From NCBI GenBank assembly GCA_003117195.1, contig BDSI01000072.1:98546-162545 (forward strand): a DNA stretch of 64,000 nt. The letters are read 5' to 3'. Of the stretch, positions 22,383 to 34,166 are shown one piece after another. The notes under the pieces are model-generated. The model did not search any database. It saw only the letters and a program-made list of their open reading frames with translations, and was not told where the DNA came from. This stretch comes from Eudorina sp. 2006-703-Eu-15. Lineage: Eukaryota > Chlorophyta > Chlorophyceae > Chlamydomonadales > Volvocaceae. Position numbers and translations under genes: made by a program. Within the stretch, counting starts at the first letter, position 1; every line of letters begins with the position of its first letter.

Positions 22383-25300
22383 ATGATACCGCTGCCTCTC
22401 ACCGCATTTGTCGGAGTCTTGGCCTTTTTCCATATCAGCGAGTTCATGCTGGCATACGTCTTTATGCGAGACGAGTTGTCGACGAAATGTACGCTGTAAC
22501 CACCGAATTGCTAAACAATCGCATATAAATCATCGTGCTTGTACGGCACGCGCGCGAGGGCAGGGACGCATATCTTGCTGCACGATGGAGTCGGTACAAG
22601 TGCCCAATTGACCCGCACGCGCAGCAAGCACTTTGCGGGATAGTGGTTCCTTCCCCCCTCGCACTAACGGCAGCCCCACGCCATTGTTGCCCGAACCCCA
22701 TGGCAAGCTCGCAGCCTGGCTGGTGAGCAAGCCCTATGCTGTCGCCATGGCTTTCGCTCTGCTCGAGTACCTGCTGGAGTGCTGGGCGCTGCCGGGCTGG
22801 AAGGTCGGCAGCGGGGGACTGGTGAGTGGGCCGTACAGGCCCGCCCACGTGTTCAGAGGCATCGACAGGTCAACTCAGGGCGAATGCTGACAGGTGGTGA
22901 CGTGGCATGAGATCTCCCCTAGTTACAGCGGTTGCAAGCACAGCCTGCCGCAGCAGGGCCAATACTTCGTCCGTCGGCCCGGCTGTCGCTTTCCCCGTCC
23001 CCCTTGGTCCGGCCCCCCTCAAGACTGTGGGCCCCCCCACCCGGCGCAGGGCTACGTCTCCTGGGGAGGTCTGATCTTGGTGCTGCTGGGCGAGGGCATC
23101 CGCAAGCTGGGCATGGTAGGTCCGCCAGGGACAGAACCCGCGGTGGGGTACCTGGGCGGTCCTTCGCTTCAGTGGCGTCACAACTTCCCCCCCCCCCCCC
23201 ATTCCGCACTCCCATCCATTCCCTCTTCTCATACTGAACGGCACGGTACGCTGTTCGGATGCTGTCGGAACGTGGTTTGCCGTCCTGGGTTGGATGCTGG
23301 CTGGTCGCGGCCCCCGGGTGTATCAGGACCCATCCACAGCCACCCACCGACGCCGCCCATCACATCCCCCGACCTGTCTTTCCTAGGCTCTCCCCACACT
23401 GGTTGGGGGTCTGACGCCGTGCAGAAGTGGCTCCTCGAAGGACTGACGCGTTTGCTGCCCCGCAAAACCCCCGTACCGTTACGGCATGCACGCGTTGCAT
23501 TGTGCCATGCACTGAATGCCTCCGTCAGCCGCCAGCGCCGTAGCGCCCTCTCCCTCCCTCACCCCTCTGTCTGTCTCCCGCACGACATCCGCTCAGCGGC
23601 AGCCCGCAGCCAGGGCGCCCTAGGCGCTGAGCTCGGTCCGGCCCCCAGGGTCGAGCACCCGCACAGACAGTATCAGGGGGGCTGCTGCGCGAGCGTCGTC
23701 ACGCGTGGTTATAAACAGGCGAAGCCTCCGCCTCCCACACCGTTAGGCGCATGGCCGTCGAGTCCCCGCCGGAAGCTCTGTTCGGCCCCCTCCCCTGCGG
23801 TACGCACTTCATGATGACTGCATGGGCGCGCGCGCCCGGACGCGCTCGTTCCCCTCATGGGTGGGTGGCGCAACTGACCTCCCCCTTCACGAGCACCACC
23901 GGTCTACCGATCCACCGTCGTCGACCCTCCACCCTCCACCCCGACGAGATGCCGCAGAAAACGACCAGGGGGGGGTACCCCCTACGCACCTAACCCAAAT
24001 CCTGCCCAACCATATGCCCTACCACCCCTGCCTCTGCGTCTGACATGTGCGTAGTTCACAGCCCAAGGCAACTTCACCCACAACATCCGTACGACACGAG
24101 CGTCTGGGCACGTCCTCGTCACGCATGGTATCTACAGGTCTGTGTTCCGCCGCGGCGCGAATGGGGCGGGGTGGGGGCGGGCCGTGCCATGCCCCGGTAC
24201 CCACTAGACAGAAAACCGGCCCTTCCCTGTCCTTTCCGCCCTGCCCGCCATGATATGACACTACCTCACCAGCCCCATGCAACCTAACCTAACCGTCCGC
24301 CCACCTATCTTCTTTTGATCCATGTCATCATCATCTCATCTTCTCAAGGTGGAGGAGGCGAGCACCTCCTCGGGCAACCGGGAACCAACCCGGCATCAGC
24401 ACCATCATCAGCCTCAGCCCCTGCGCAAGTTGTGCCGACTGTGCCGGCCGCCCAACGCTGCGCCCGCCTTTTGGTCCCCCGGCGCACCGCCCACCGCCCG
24501 CGATATGTGCTCGGCTGGTCTCGCCCCGGCGAAGCGCAGCGCCCCCTCCCGCCACACGTCCGCGCCCAGACCTCTTCTTTTGCAACGTTTGTCGAGCACG
24601 ACTTCATTTGTCTCGCAGCGCTGTTCCTCCGTAACACACAGCAACACATACAACGTCAAGCCTCGGAGCCCGCCCCCCTTACGAGCTGCAGGACGGGCCA
24701 CCGCTGCCTCCCCAAAACGCTGCAGCTGAGGCCATCGCCCTGTCCCCCGGGGCGGTGCTGTCAACCGCCAGGCAGTCCCCGTGGTGGAAACACGATGGGC
24801 CCGCGCCGCGCGGCAGCGTCCACGACTGATCTGCCCACCCGCCAACTTCCCTTTCCCTCTCCGTCCCCTCCGCCCCCGGTGCCCCGCTCCGCAGGTACAT
24901 CCGGCACCCCGGCTACCTTGGCTGGTATGTCTGGTGCATCGGGACGCAGGTGCTGCTGGGCAACCCCATCTGCTCCGTCGCCTTTGCCGTCGTGGTGAGC
25001 CCCAACGGCCCCCAAGCCTGCGCCTGCGGGGACCAGGCCCGGTCGGCCGCCCACATCGCGACCGGCCGGGAAACAGCAACTCAAGGGTTTCAAAGCTGCG
25101 GCGACCCGCGTGTTGTTATCACCCACGAAGCATCGTCGGGGGCAGGCCATCCGGTTCAGCTAGGGTCCTAGGGATGTCCCCCGCAGGAACGGCCAGCGCG
25201 GTGCGCGGTGCGCGGTCCGGCCGCCCAGCACGGCGCAGCAGCTGGAGTACACCTCGTGAACCGGTCGCCTCCGAACCGGTCGCCACACCAGGGCCGCCAT

Positions 25301-26881
25301 TCGACGTAGCTGCCATGACCCGGGGAGAAAGCCGCGGACAAGGAATAGCAAACAGGCCGGCCACCGCAAGCCGGCGCCAGATGCGGATAAGGTGACCGTT
25401 CCCCTGAATTCCGCCTCGCGCGTCCTGGCAGTACCGGCGGTGGTGGTGGTGGGGGGGGGCAGCTGGACACGGCCGGCCCCCTTAGGCCCCCCGCCATCGT
25501 AGGGCCGGGCCCCCGGCCCGCCGACCCCCGCCATCGTAGGGCCGGGCCCCCGGCCCGCCGATCCCCGCCATCGTAGGGCCGGGCCCCCGGCCCGCAGACC
25601 CCCGCCATCGTAGGGCCGCAACAGCAACATGCGGTCTGCACCACCGCGATGTGAGGGCCACTGGAAGTCTGGAACCTGTCCCGGAGATACCACATCCACA
25701 ACGCCGTCGTACAACATACATAGAAGATACCATTTTTCATTCCGTGCACGTTATGTGCATGTGCGTATGCAACAAGCACCCCACTCGAAAAACCATTTGA
25801 GCAGCCGCCCTTGCCCTGCCCGCCAGCCGCCGTGCCCACCGCCGCGCGCGGGTCTACGGCATCGGAAGCTGGCGGGGTAAGGGCTGGCTAGAGCTATAGA
25901 GCTACATCGACATCGAAACCAACGACGTAAACATACACATGCGCACACGCCTCTTGGTGATACACGTCCACATTCGGGGATGTGCACACGGCCCTTCACA
26001 CCTCGCGACTCGGGCCTTGCGACAAGACAAACAAGACACTGCGGCACACACATGCAACGATACATCCTCTCTCGCTCTCCCTCTACCCCGGGGGTGGAGA
26101 CACCACAGATCCCCCAGGGAGCGAGGGATGGACGCCTGTGGGACGGAACCGGCACCCGCCCAATGTTTCTGAGTGCCGCGAACCCCACAGAGAGGCGCCC
26201 AACACCCCCGCATGCAGACCACCGCCGCGACCCAGCATGCATCCGCTGCCGCCTCCCTCCCCTCCTACATGGAGCACCTCCACCGCCGCCGCCCTGCCGG
26301 TGACCAGTCGTGCCAGCACGCCCCACCGTGGCCGCTCCCTTTCATGCCAAGGCGGCGTATCCCCCTGCCTCCCAAATCCGCCTCTAGCCGCATTACGCGG
26401 AACCCTCCTCCCCCGAGGCTCTATATGAGGCTGCGCCGCCGCGCCGAGCCAGTCGCGCCACTGCATGCGCCTTGTTCTAGTTCGTCATCCCGCAGTCATG
26501 AGTCGTCGACAGAAGCAAACATCTAACACGAGAAACAGTCGTTTCGTTTCGTCACCCGCGCACCCGCACGCGGTGCCCTACTTGCCTCGCCTGTAGCCGT
26601 CATCACCCCGCCCCTCCACGTCCGGCCCGACAGCCCACCACCACCACCACGACCCCCCACCCGTGCGCTGCGTCCCGCTGCTCCGCCGCTGTGCCTGACG
26701 CCCATCTCTTGTGTGCCTGACGCCCGCCGCCCGCGACTCCCTCCCGGCGGTGTGCCACCAGGCGTGGCGGTTCTTCTCCTCGCGGATCGAGGTCGAGGAG
26801 TACTACCTCCACCGCTTCTTCGGTGCCGCCTACGGAGCGTACGCCGCGCGCACCCGGACCTGGATCCCCTTCATCCCCTGA
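22383..26881 (+). CDS. ICMT: Isoprenylcysteine carboxyl O-methyltransferase
   Basis: Methylates the C-terminal prenylcysteine of CaaX proteins (Ras/Rho-like GTPases and others) in the ER membrane, using S-adenosylmethionine. Exons: 22383-22488, 22715-22821, 23050-23115, 24055-24137, 24895-24994, 26762-26881. All phases agree, giving 193 residues, the usual plant length. Family blocks in order: FFHISEF; SKPYAVAMAFALLEYLLE; a membrane segment with LVLLGEGIRKLGM; GNFTHNIRTTRASGHVLVTH; GIYRYIRHPGYLGWYVW; LLGNPICSVAFAVV; WRFFSSRIEVEEYYLHRFFG; WIPFIP before TGA. The RHP and the Arg-x4-Glu-Glu (RIEVEE) of the SAM/substrate site are intact. The start ATG follows GAAACC and opens a hydrophobic segment. 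A TGTAA at 27749 is a possible poly(A) signal. Exon 1 is too short to appear as a long ORF; it was chosen by homology and phase. Confidence 0.93.
25483..25620 (+). repeat. 37-bp minisatellite in the last ICMT intron
   Basis: The word CCATCGTAGGGCCGGGCCCC starts at 25494, 25531 and 25568, and its first part again at 25605, an exact 37-bp period over about 3.5 units. The units carry GC-rich inverted words (GGGCCGGGCCCCCGGCCC) that could form hairpins in the pre-mRNA. The host intron (24995-26761) is the longest of the gene. Confidence 0.9.
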
Positions 26882-28822
26882 CCCGCGCCGAGCTGACCCG
26901 ATCCGAACCGTCCTCGTCGGACGGACGGGAGGGGACCCAGCCGGGTCGGACAACCACCCGACCGGCACACGTCACCGCGATGAGCGACTTGGCCAGGCGA
27001 GGCAGCCGACGGCCAACCCGGGGTGCTGCGGACGCGCCCCGCGGGGTAGGCACCAAGGCACACGGGCACCCTCGGTGCCGCCACGACGGCAGGGTAGCCA
27101 AGACACCAGGCCGTGGCGGTTGTGTGTGCAAGGTCAGGCCGGGTCAATTGTTAGAACCCCGACAGGATGAAACCACAGCGAGGGCACAGCCACCACCACC
27201 ACCACCGCCATCGCCGCCGCAAGAAAAACGCCCCCGGGCACTGTACCCTTGGGACAGGATAATTGCTGGCGAGCATGCGGGCGTGCGTGCTCCGCGCCGC
27301 GCCATGCAGCGCCATGCGGTGCTGCATCACAGTCCGTCAACCGCCGCTGCTACGCGCTGTGGGGCCCTGCGAAGCTGCCTGCGTGGAACCGGGGGACATG
27401 AGTGCAGCGGCATGGGATGAGCACAGGAAATTGGCGGACGTTGGAAGGCAGGCGGCGTAGGTGCTCAGCTGTACAGATGGTGGGAGACGGCCGAGGTGAC
27501 GCTACGAACACGACCACTCGGGCGGGCCGTCGTATGGACGGTCAACCGCAATGTCGGGTGCGGAGATAGGCGTCAGATGGCAGGGAAACAGCCACTGCCA
27601 CGGCCTGCCATTGCTGTTTGCCACGGATGGCGGCGCTTCTCATAGATGGTATGCATTCCGATACATCTACCACAGCGGCGATGGTACTGAACTCCCATGG
27701 GGTGCCCACAACGTGGCTCTGAAAGTCAGAATGATGGGTTCAAGCCGCTGTAACTCCCCGCCGTGTCCGCCGATGCAGAACAGCCATGCCGCTAAAATTC
27801 TTTACGGGATTTGGGGCGGTCAAGGTGCAGCTGTTTTGACCGGCGCTCTCACGCGCCGGTCTGCAACGCCCGGGAGGTCGCCCTGCGAGACGGACCCCAC
27901 GTGGGGTCCCATGGGTCCGCCAGGGACCCCTGCACCCACGTGCTTACGGTAGCCCCAGGGAACGCTGCGATGGCAATTCCGCATGGGTCATGCTGTAGCC
28001 GGCGCTGCCACAATACGGTTTTGATTTGCTCAGGGACTTGCAGAAGACGGACAGCCGCGGACTGGTCGGCGCACCGGGGGGTGCACGGCCAGGGGGCTGC
28101 GCGCCCGAGTTGCAGCGGCCGTATCAGGTCGCGATCTGGGTCACAGCGTCGCAGCACCCGCCCCTGTGGTTAGGAAAGGCACCCGCCGGACCGAGCCCAG
28201 GGCAGAGCACCCGCCCCCCATGGTGTGTGTCGCGGCAAACCTGAAACGTCCATGCCGCAGCGCTGGACGCCTGCACGCGAAACCCAAACAGCATGAACCA
28301 CTGCAGCCCAGCCCAGCCCGGTCCCTGCCCGAACAATCCGCCGCGCGCGGGCGCTGCCGACGCGATGGCGAACTCCCCACGCTCCGTGCGCCCTGCCCAC
28401 ACACCCAACGACCTACGCACCTGCCGCTACATCGCTGCGCGCCTCGTCCGGGCCTCTAGCGCCAAAGAGGCGGGCCATCAGCCCGGGTTTCCGCCGCGGC
28501 TCCTCCTCCCCACGTCGCAGCAGCAGCAGGCCTGATCGCCGGAGAGCGCGCAATCATAGTACGCGGCGCACGAGGTCAGTGGGTGATTGGAACATGTACT
28601 TGGGTCACCAAACTTATGGCTGACTTGGCCACTCGGTTCGTGACGAACCGCCGTGACAATCGTCGTGACAGAGCAGTGGGGGCATGTGCGCGGCGACAAG
28701 AACGGCACGTGGGACGTGGCCGGGGCTGCGTCGACGACAGCGGGGCAACCGCTAGGGGCCGATTAATCGTTGGCTGGTTAACAGGGCTATCTGGTTACTG
28801 TGATTATCTGGGGATGTTCGAT

Positions 28823-29365
28823 TCAGCTGTGAACGCCAGAGCGGCACGACTCCTGTCTCGCCGCCAGGTCCTGGACCGGGCAGGTCAGCCGCACGGATGA
28901 CATCGCCGGACGTTCTCCCACTCCAATCCGTCTCGCACCGTGATGTGCCAGGTCGCGCTGCATCTCGTCCGCGAAGAGGATGATGTCCTCCATGGCCGCA
29001 CCCACGTGCGGTGTCATGACGGGTGCCCGTCCGCTGGTGTCCGCTGCTGCAGCCGCGGCCGCCGCCGCGGCCGTGTCGGGGCCGCTGCCGCCGTCGTCCG
29101 CAAGCGCGTGGAAGGGACGGTAGAAGCGCCCCGATGGCGAGGGCGCATCGCGCTGCGCGCCGTTGCGGGCTGCTGTTGCGAGGGATGTGCCCGCATCGCC
29201 GCTTTGCGGAGGACCGGACTCAAAGCTCCGGGCGGGCATCAGGGTGTGTCCCTCCAATAGCGGTTCCCTTGTCTCAATGCTCGTCGTCGCCAGTCGGTCA
29301 ACTCTGCTACAACAGACGGAGGGGAAAGCCAAGGTATATTCCTGACATGGCGAGGTTGGGGGCAA
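28823..29365 (-). CDS. Possible hypothetical exon or gene remnant
   Basis: I do not recognise this product. The minus-strand frame has a plausible protein-like stretch (GRFYRPFHALADD, then an Ala run, then TPHVGAAMEDIILFADEMQ). A gtgcgag donor-like site follows DLAHH. This is unlike the purely Arg/Pro-rich shadow frames around it. No neighbouring exon in phase could be joined with confidence, and no family signature is visible. It could be an exon of an unrecognised gene, a decayed copy, or chance. Confidence 0.25.
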   Translation of the reverse strand: MPPTSPCQEYTLAFPSVCCSRVDRLATTSIETREPLLEGHTLMPARSFESGPPQSGDAGTSLATAARNGAQRDAPSPSGRFYRPFHALADDGGSGPDTAAAAAAAAAADTSGRAPVMTPHVGAAMEDIILFADEMQRDLAHHGARRIGVGERPAMSSVRLTCPVQDLAARQESCRSGVHS

Positions 29366-29449
29366 AGAGCGCGAGGCTCAAGAATCAACGCGATATTCAT
29401 GAATACCTTTCAGAACAAATCCTGAATTGCTCTCTCGTTTCGCGGCAGT

Positions 29450-29481
29450 GCAGGATGTTCCGGCCGGTCCGAACATCCTGC
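29450..29481. repeat. Perfect 11-bp stem hairpin
   Basis: GCAGGATGTTC at 29450-29460 is the exact reverse complement of GAACATCCTGC at 29471-29481. The 10-base GC-rich spacer itself contains GGCCGG. No tail of T residues follows, and its role is unknown. Confidence 0.7.
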
Positions 29482-30030
29482 TCCACGTCACAAGACCGCT
29501 CAACGCGAGTGTAGTCGCGACAGCTGGGCGGATGCTCAATTGCATGGGCGACATCTGCGCGAGCATGAAGGAACGCCGACCACCACGGAGCACAGCTGGC
29601 TCCGGCCCCGGCGCTCCTCACGTGCGTGGGCGCGACCTCCGTTCTATCCTCCATTTCGCCCAAACGGCACGGTGACAAGCTACAGCAATCACAACGTCCG
29701 GGGGAGACGGTCTGAGGTTGGTGAAAAGTCGACGATGCACAACTTTTACGGGTGTTGGAGGAAAGCTAGACAGCGTTAGACTGTAAACTACGAACGTCTT
29801 CACTCCATTTCACATCTCATCGGTTTACTGGGCAAGCAATTTTGCCAACAGTGACAAAGAAAGTAATCTTTATGCCGTACGGGTAAGGCAAGTTACTCGT
29901 CCCGCTTCCTTCAACTATGTTTCCTTGCCGCCTTTGTAGAGAATGACTTGCTGGTTTGCATGAATTCAATATTCGGGCCACTATGTCTGAAAGAAAGTGA
30001 CACATTAGCTACTGATAAAGACGCGCAGAA

Positions 30031-33000
30031 ATGGTGCATTTGTCTTATATAGTATTATCATGTGCAACCGTGCCAACGTGCCTCGCCTTGGCGTTGGCTT
30101 GGCCATCACGTGCGCACCTTTGCCGCGAGCCGTTTCGCTGCGGCACCGTCGCTGTCCTTGGCTACTCAGCGGCAGTTGGGTACGCTGTGGCGCTGGCAGC
30201 AAGCAACTGGCTCGCGAATTCCAGTACGAAGCTACTGGGCAAGGTACGAGCAACCAACCTTGGCCCCGTACCCCTTCAGCTAAATTTTTGCGTCGAAGCG
30301 TAACTGACATCTTAACCTCTGGCTATGCGTGAATGGGCTCATATCCGCGTCATCTGGACACAACGCGCCTTCGTTGCCATACAGCACCAGGGTGACTAGG
30401 TAACCGTGCATGACGTGGGTCTCCGCACGCACCCAATTTTTCCAAACCAACGCTTCCCCCAACTCTTCCCGTGTCGTCCTCCCCTCCCTCCCCTGACCCT
30501 TAGCACTCCAGCGGCTCCATTCACCCCCTTAGCTGGCTGTTCATGCTGCCTTACCACCTCGGCCTCCGCGTCAAACTGGGGATACAACGTCTGATGAGCA
30601 CCGAGCCCCTCTTCAACCGGGTCTTGCCGGGCTGGTAAGTGCGGGGAGGCCTGAAGAACCTGGCAGCAAAGGGGGGAAGGTGTCGGAAAGGGTGATGAGG
30701 GCGCGTTGTGGGTTCTTAGGGCATGGGTAGGCAAAGGGGAACTTCGCTGACTGCCCGGGTTGGGTTTGGGGAGCTCGTGCAAGCGAACATCAGGCCCAGA
30801 AAGAAGCCCTGGCCGAGTACACGGTGCGGAGGGGGGTGTAAGCTCCTCCTCCTGCGGACTGGTGACTGGTGACTGGGGACTGGTGACTGAGGACTGGTGA
30901 CTGGGGACTGGTGACTGAGGACTGGTGACTGGTGACTGGGGACTGGTGACAGAGGACTGGTGACTGGGGACTGGTGACTGGGGACTGGGGACTGAGGACT
31001 GGTGACTGGGGACTGGTGACTGAGGACTCGGTGCGGCGGAGCAGTGGCGGAACGGGGGGAGGGGCGGCCATGGCCTGATGGAGGGAGCTGCACAGCACAG
31101 GTGACCTGCCTTCGTCCCGTCCCCCACCCTCCGCCCCAACCCCCGCCTGCGCTTTACTCTTCTGGGCGCGCGCCACGCTGTCGGCCGGCGCGCCGCCTGC
31201 GCATCCGCCATAGCATCCCCACAGCCACACCTCCGCGCCACAGCTGAGCTGGTCTCCCACTCTGCGGCTCCACGTCGCGCCGCCCCACAGAGGTGCATAC
31301 GTGTGCAGCCTTTCGGATCGCGGCAACTGCCAGGCTCGAAGCCGTCTGTTACCGCTCCTCCCGCCCTTCCTCCCGCCTCTCCTCCGCGCCCTCCTCCGCG
31401 CCCCTCCTCCGCCCTCCTCCCGCCCCTCCTCCCGCTCGGCCCTGCCAGGTACATCGGCGGTTGGCCCTGGCACGGCCTCGAGCTGCCCTCCGACGGCCCC
31501 TCGGTCCTGGACTGCACCTGCGAGCTGCCCAGGACGCACCGCAACCGGTACTTCTGTCTGCCCGTGTGGGACACGCAGGGTACGGCACTGGGGGCACTGG
31601 GGGCACTGGGGGAGGGGGACTGGGGGGGCACTGGGGGGGAGGGGGGGAGGGGGCACTGGGGGAGGGGGCACTGGGGGGGGGGGGGGGGGGGGGGGAGGGG
31701 GCACTGGGGGAGGGGGGGGGGGGGGGGGGGGGCACTGGGGGGAGGGGGCACTGGGGGGGGGGGGGGGAGGGGGCACTGGGGGGAGGGGGCACTGGGGGAG
31801 GGGCACTGGGGGGAGGGGGCACTGGGGGGAGGGGCACTGGGGGAGGGGCACTGGGGGAGGGGCACTGGGGGGAGGGGGCACTGGGGGAGGGGGCACTGGG
31901 GGAGGGGCACTGGGGGGAGGGGGCACTGGGGGAGGGGCACTGGGGGCACTGGGGGAGGGGCACTGGGGGGGGGCACTGGGGGGAGGGGGCACTGGGGGGA
32001 GGGGCACTGGGGGGAGGGGGCACTGGGGGGAGGGGGGGAGGGGCACTGGGGGAGGGGGCACTGGGGGGAGGGGCACTGGGGGGAGGGGGCACTGGGGGGA
32101 GGGGGCACTGGGGGAGGGGGCACTGGGGGAGGGGGGGAGGGGGCACTGGGGGGAGGGGGCACTGGGGGGAGGGGCACTGGGGGGAGGGGCACTGGGGGGA
32201 GGGGCACTGGGGGAGGGGGCACTGGGGGGAGGGGGCACTGGGGGGAGGGGGGGAGGGGACACTGGGGGAGGGGCACTGGGGGGAGGGGCACTGGGGGGGA
32301 GGCGGAAGGAGCGGGCGAGGGCGGGGGGCGGAGGGAGGGGGTTGGGGGTAAGGCATAAGGGGCGGAGTACCCCCCCCCCCACACACACACACACACAACC
32401 GGGTCTGCTTTTTCGCGGCTCAGCTTTTCTCCTTGATAACACACACAACCCAAAACAAAGTAGGCAATCAGCGCGGAGGGGAGATGGGACGGCAACGGAC
32501 GCCAACGGAAGGGGCCGCAGCCTGACTGCCTGAGTGGTTTATGGGGATGTGATTTGGGACCGGGTGATCCAAAGAGTCACGCAGGGACAAGACGTTCCTA
32601 CCCAACTAACTTGTTTACCAAAAATAGCTCCCCAGCTGCCCACAAGCTTAACTAACATCTCTCAACTGATTGCACTCAGTGGTCGCTTCCTCGCGCTCTT
32701 GAAAGGCGATGGACAACCGTCGTTCGATGGACAAGCGTCTGCTGTCCCTATAGGCTGCCGTGCTCTCATCCCCTTCCCTCGGCACGCCCACCCCAGCAAT
32801 TGTCTTTCCCATCCCGTTCTCTACCTCCCCCTCTCTACCCACCTCTCGCCCTTCCCCCTCTCCCGGTTTATTTATTTTCTCAATTTAACCCCCTCTCCCG
32901 ATCCCCCCCCCCTCCTCCGCAGCACCGCCCGCCTCCCAGATAGAGCGCGGAGTCGCCTTCGCCCTCACGGAGCGGGCGCTGGGCAAGTCCGTGTACGTGC

Positions 33001-34166
33001 ACTGGTGAGCTCCGGAACCAAGGACCTCGACCCCGGGTGGGCGGACGGACGGATGCATGGGAGAGGGCGCGGCGTGGCTGTTTGCTAAGCTTGGAGCGTA
33101 GCGGACGGGGGCTGAGGGCTGAGAAGCTGAGATGATCCGGCACCCACCTGACAGGGCAGGGCAGGGCAGGGCAGGGCACCTCTGGTATGATGCCGGCCGC
33201 CAGCGTTCCAAGGCGTCCTCCCTCCCTCCCTCCCTCTGGCAGCAGCGCAGTTTGAACATGTCTACCAATCTACCAATTTCCCTCCCGCCCTCCCTCCTCG
33301 CCGCCTCGCTCTCACCTCCCTTTTTGGTCTGTTTTGGAGCCCTATATCTCTCTCTCCCCCCTCCCCTTGCCCTACCTGATCCAATCGACGCCATTCGTGA
33401 TACTTGCGCCTGTCTCTCGTGACTTCAATAGTGCGTTAATGCCGCGTCCCCTACCGTTCCCCCTCCCCTTCCCCAACCCCAACGCCCCCTCCCTCCTCGC
33501 CCTCCCGGGTGATGACTGATGAGCGGCAGCGCACACGGTCACGGCCGCTCCGCGCTGCTCCTCATCGCCTGCCTGCTTGAGGCCGGCCAGGTGGGCAGCC
33601 CGGAGGAGGGGCTGGCGCTGCTCAAGGCGGCCCGACCGCGGGTGCACCTGAACCGCCGACAGCGCCTGGCGCTGGAGGCCTGGGTGCGGGGCCGACAGGG
33701 CGCCAGGGCCGGCGGCCTGCAGATGCAGGCGCTGTCGGCCGCCGCCGCCGCGGCGGCGGCGGCCACCGCCGCCACGGCGATGGCGACGGGCGGCATGGCG
33801 GGGCTGTCCAGCGCGTCGCTGCAGCGGCGGGTGAGCGCCGGCGGCGCGTCGGACGGCGGCGGCGGCGGGTGCGGGGGCGGCGGCGGCGACGCCGACGGCG
33901 CCGCCAGGGTCCACCTGCTGGCGGACTCGCGGGACTCCGCGGCAACGCTGCTGCCGCCGACGCCGGCGTCGCCGGCGGTGGGGCCGCACCATAGCGGCGT
34001 CGTCATGGCGGCGTCGTACAGCCTGGAGTCGCGGCTGCACGGCGCCGGGAGCCACCCGCTGGGGGAGGTGGTGCGCAGCGCGGGGTCGCACGTCGCGGCA
34101 GCGGCGGCGGCGGCGGCCGCAGTGGCGGCGGCGGCGTCGCTGGAGGGCGGCAAGAAGCTGAGCTGA
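30031..34166 (+). CDS. Membrane-anchored dual-specificity (PTP-type) phosphatase
   Basis: Exons: 30031-30243, 30504-30634, 31449-31579, 32923-33004, 33530-34166; all phases agree; 397 residues. The N-terminus has two hydrophobic segments (about residues 5-24 and 38-60). A linker follows with [16 protein letters not shown], then the catalytic domain: [29 protein letters not shown] with the likely general acid Asp156, and VYVHCAHGHGRS. The last is the HC-x5-R-S loop with Cys186 and Arg192; an intron splits the Cys186 codon. A family-typical helix follows ([20 protein letters not shown], then RLALEAW). The last ~150 residues are an Ala/Gly/Ser-rich tail without known domain. The architecture matches the plant/bacterial YnbD-like phosphatase group. 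The substrate (protein, lipid or other) is not known. A TGTAA at 35309 is a possible poly(A) signal. Confidence 0.87.
30856..31030 (+). repeat. GGACTGGTGACTG minisatellite in intron 2
   Basis: Short 6-7 bp modules GGACTGG, TGACTGG and TGACTGA are mixed for about 170 bp, in higher-order units of about 13, 20 and 27 bp. It lies inside the second intron of the phosphatase gene. Confidence 0.9.
31583..32310 (+). repeat. G-only-strand minisatellite, GGGGGAGGGGCACT units
   Basis: About 730 bp of G runs broken by single A or CACT, filling more than half of intron 3 of the phosphatase gene. The G-rich strand is the non-template (RNA-like) strand, so the pre-mRNA carries it. Runs of four to six or more G at every step give many potential G-quadruplexes. 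Long Gly or Pro ORFs on both strands here are translation artefacts of the repeat. Confidence 0.95.
32414..32450 (+). repeat. Short element beside CA tract (family B, copy 1)
   Basis: CGCGGCTCAGCTTTTCTCCT followed by TGATAACACACAC lies next to a CA tract in intron 3 of the phosphatase gene. The inverse occurs at 35191-35220 (GTGTTAGCAAGGAGAAAAGC, then TGAGCCGCGA), again beside a TG tract. Confidence 0.7.
33236..33283 (-). repeat. Interspersed 40-50 bp element, copy 4
   Basis: Inverse orientation: CTGGCAGCAGCGCAGTTTG, then AACATGTCTACCAATCTACC and AATTTCC. It lies in intron 4 of the phosphatase gene, immediately after a CCTC-rich stretch. Confidence 0.85.

Larger units (their letters stand above)
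26882..30030. other. Intergenic region between ICMT and the phosphatase
   Basis: This contains the ICMT 3' flank and the promoter side of the phosphatase gene. GC content falls towards 30000. It holds one possible minus-strand coding segment (28823-29365) and one strong hairpin (29450-29481). Otherwise I see no convincing exon. Confidence 0.55.

Noticed and set aside
30396..32495. Long minus-strand Pro-rich open frame (about 700 codons)
   Set aside because: It is the complement of the G-rich intronic minisatellite of the phosphatase gene; no domain sense outside the repeat.
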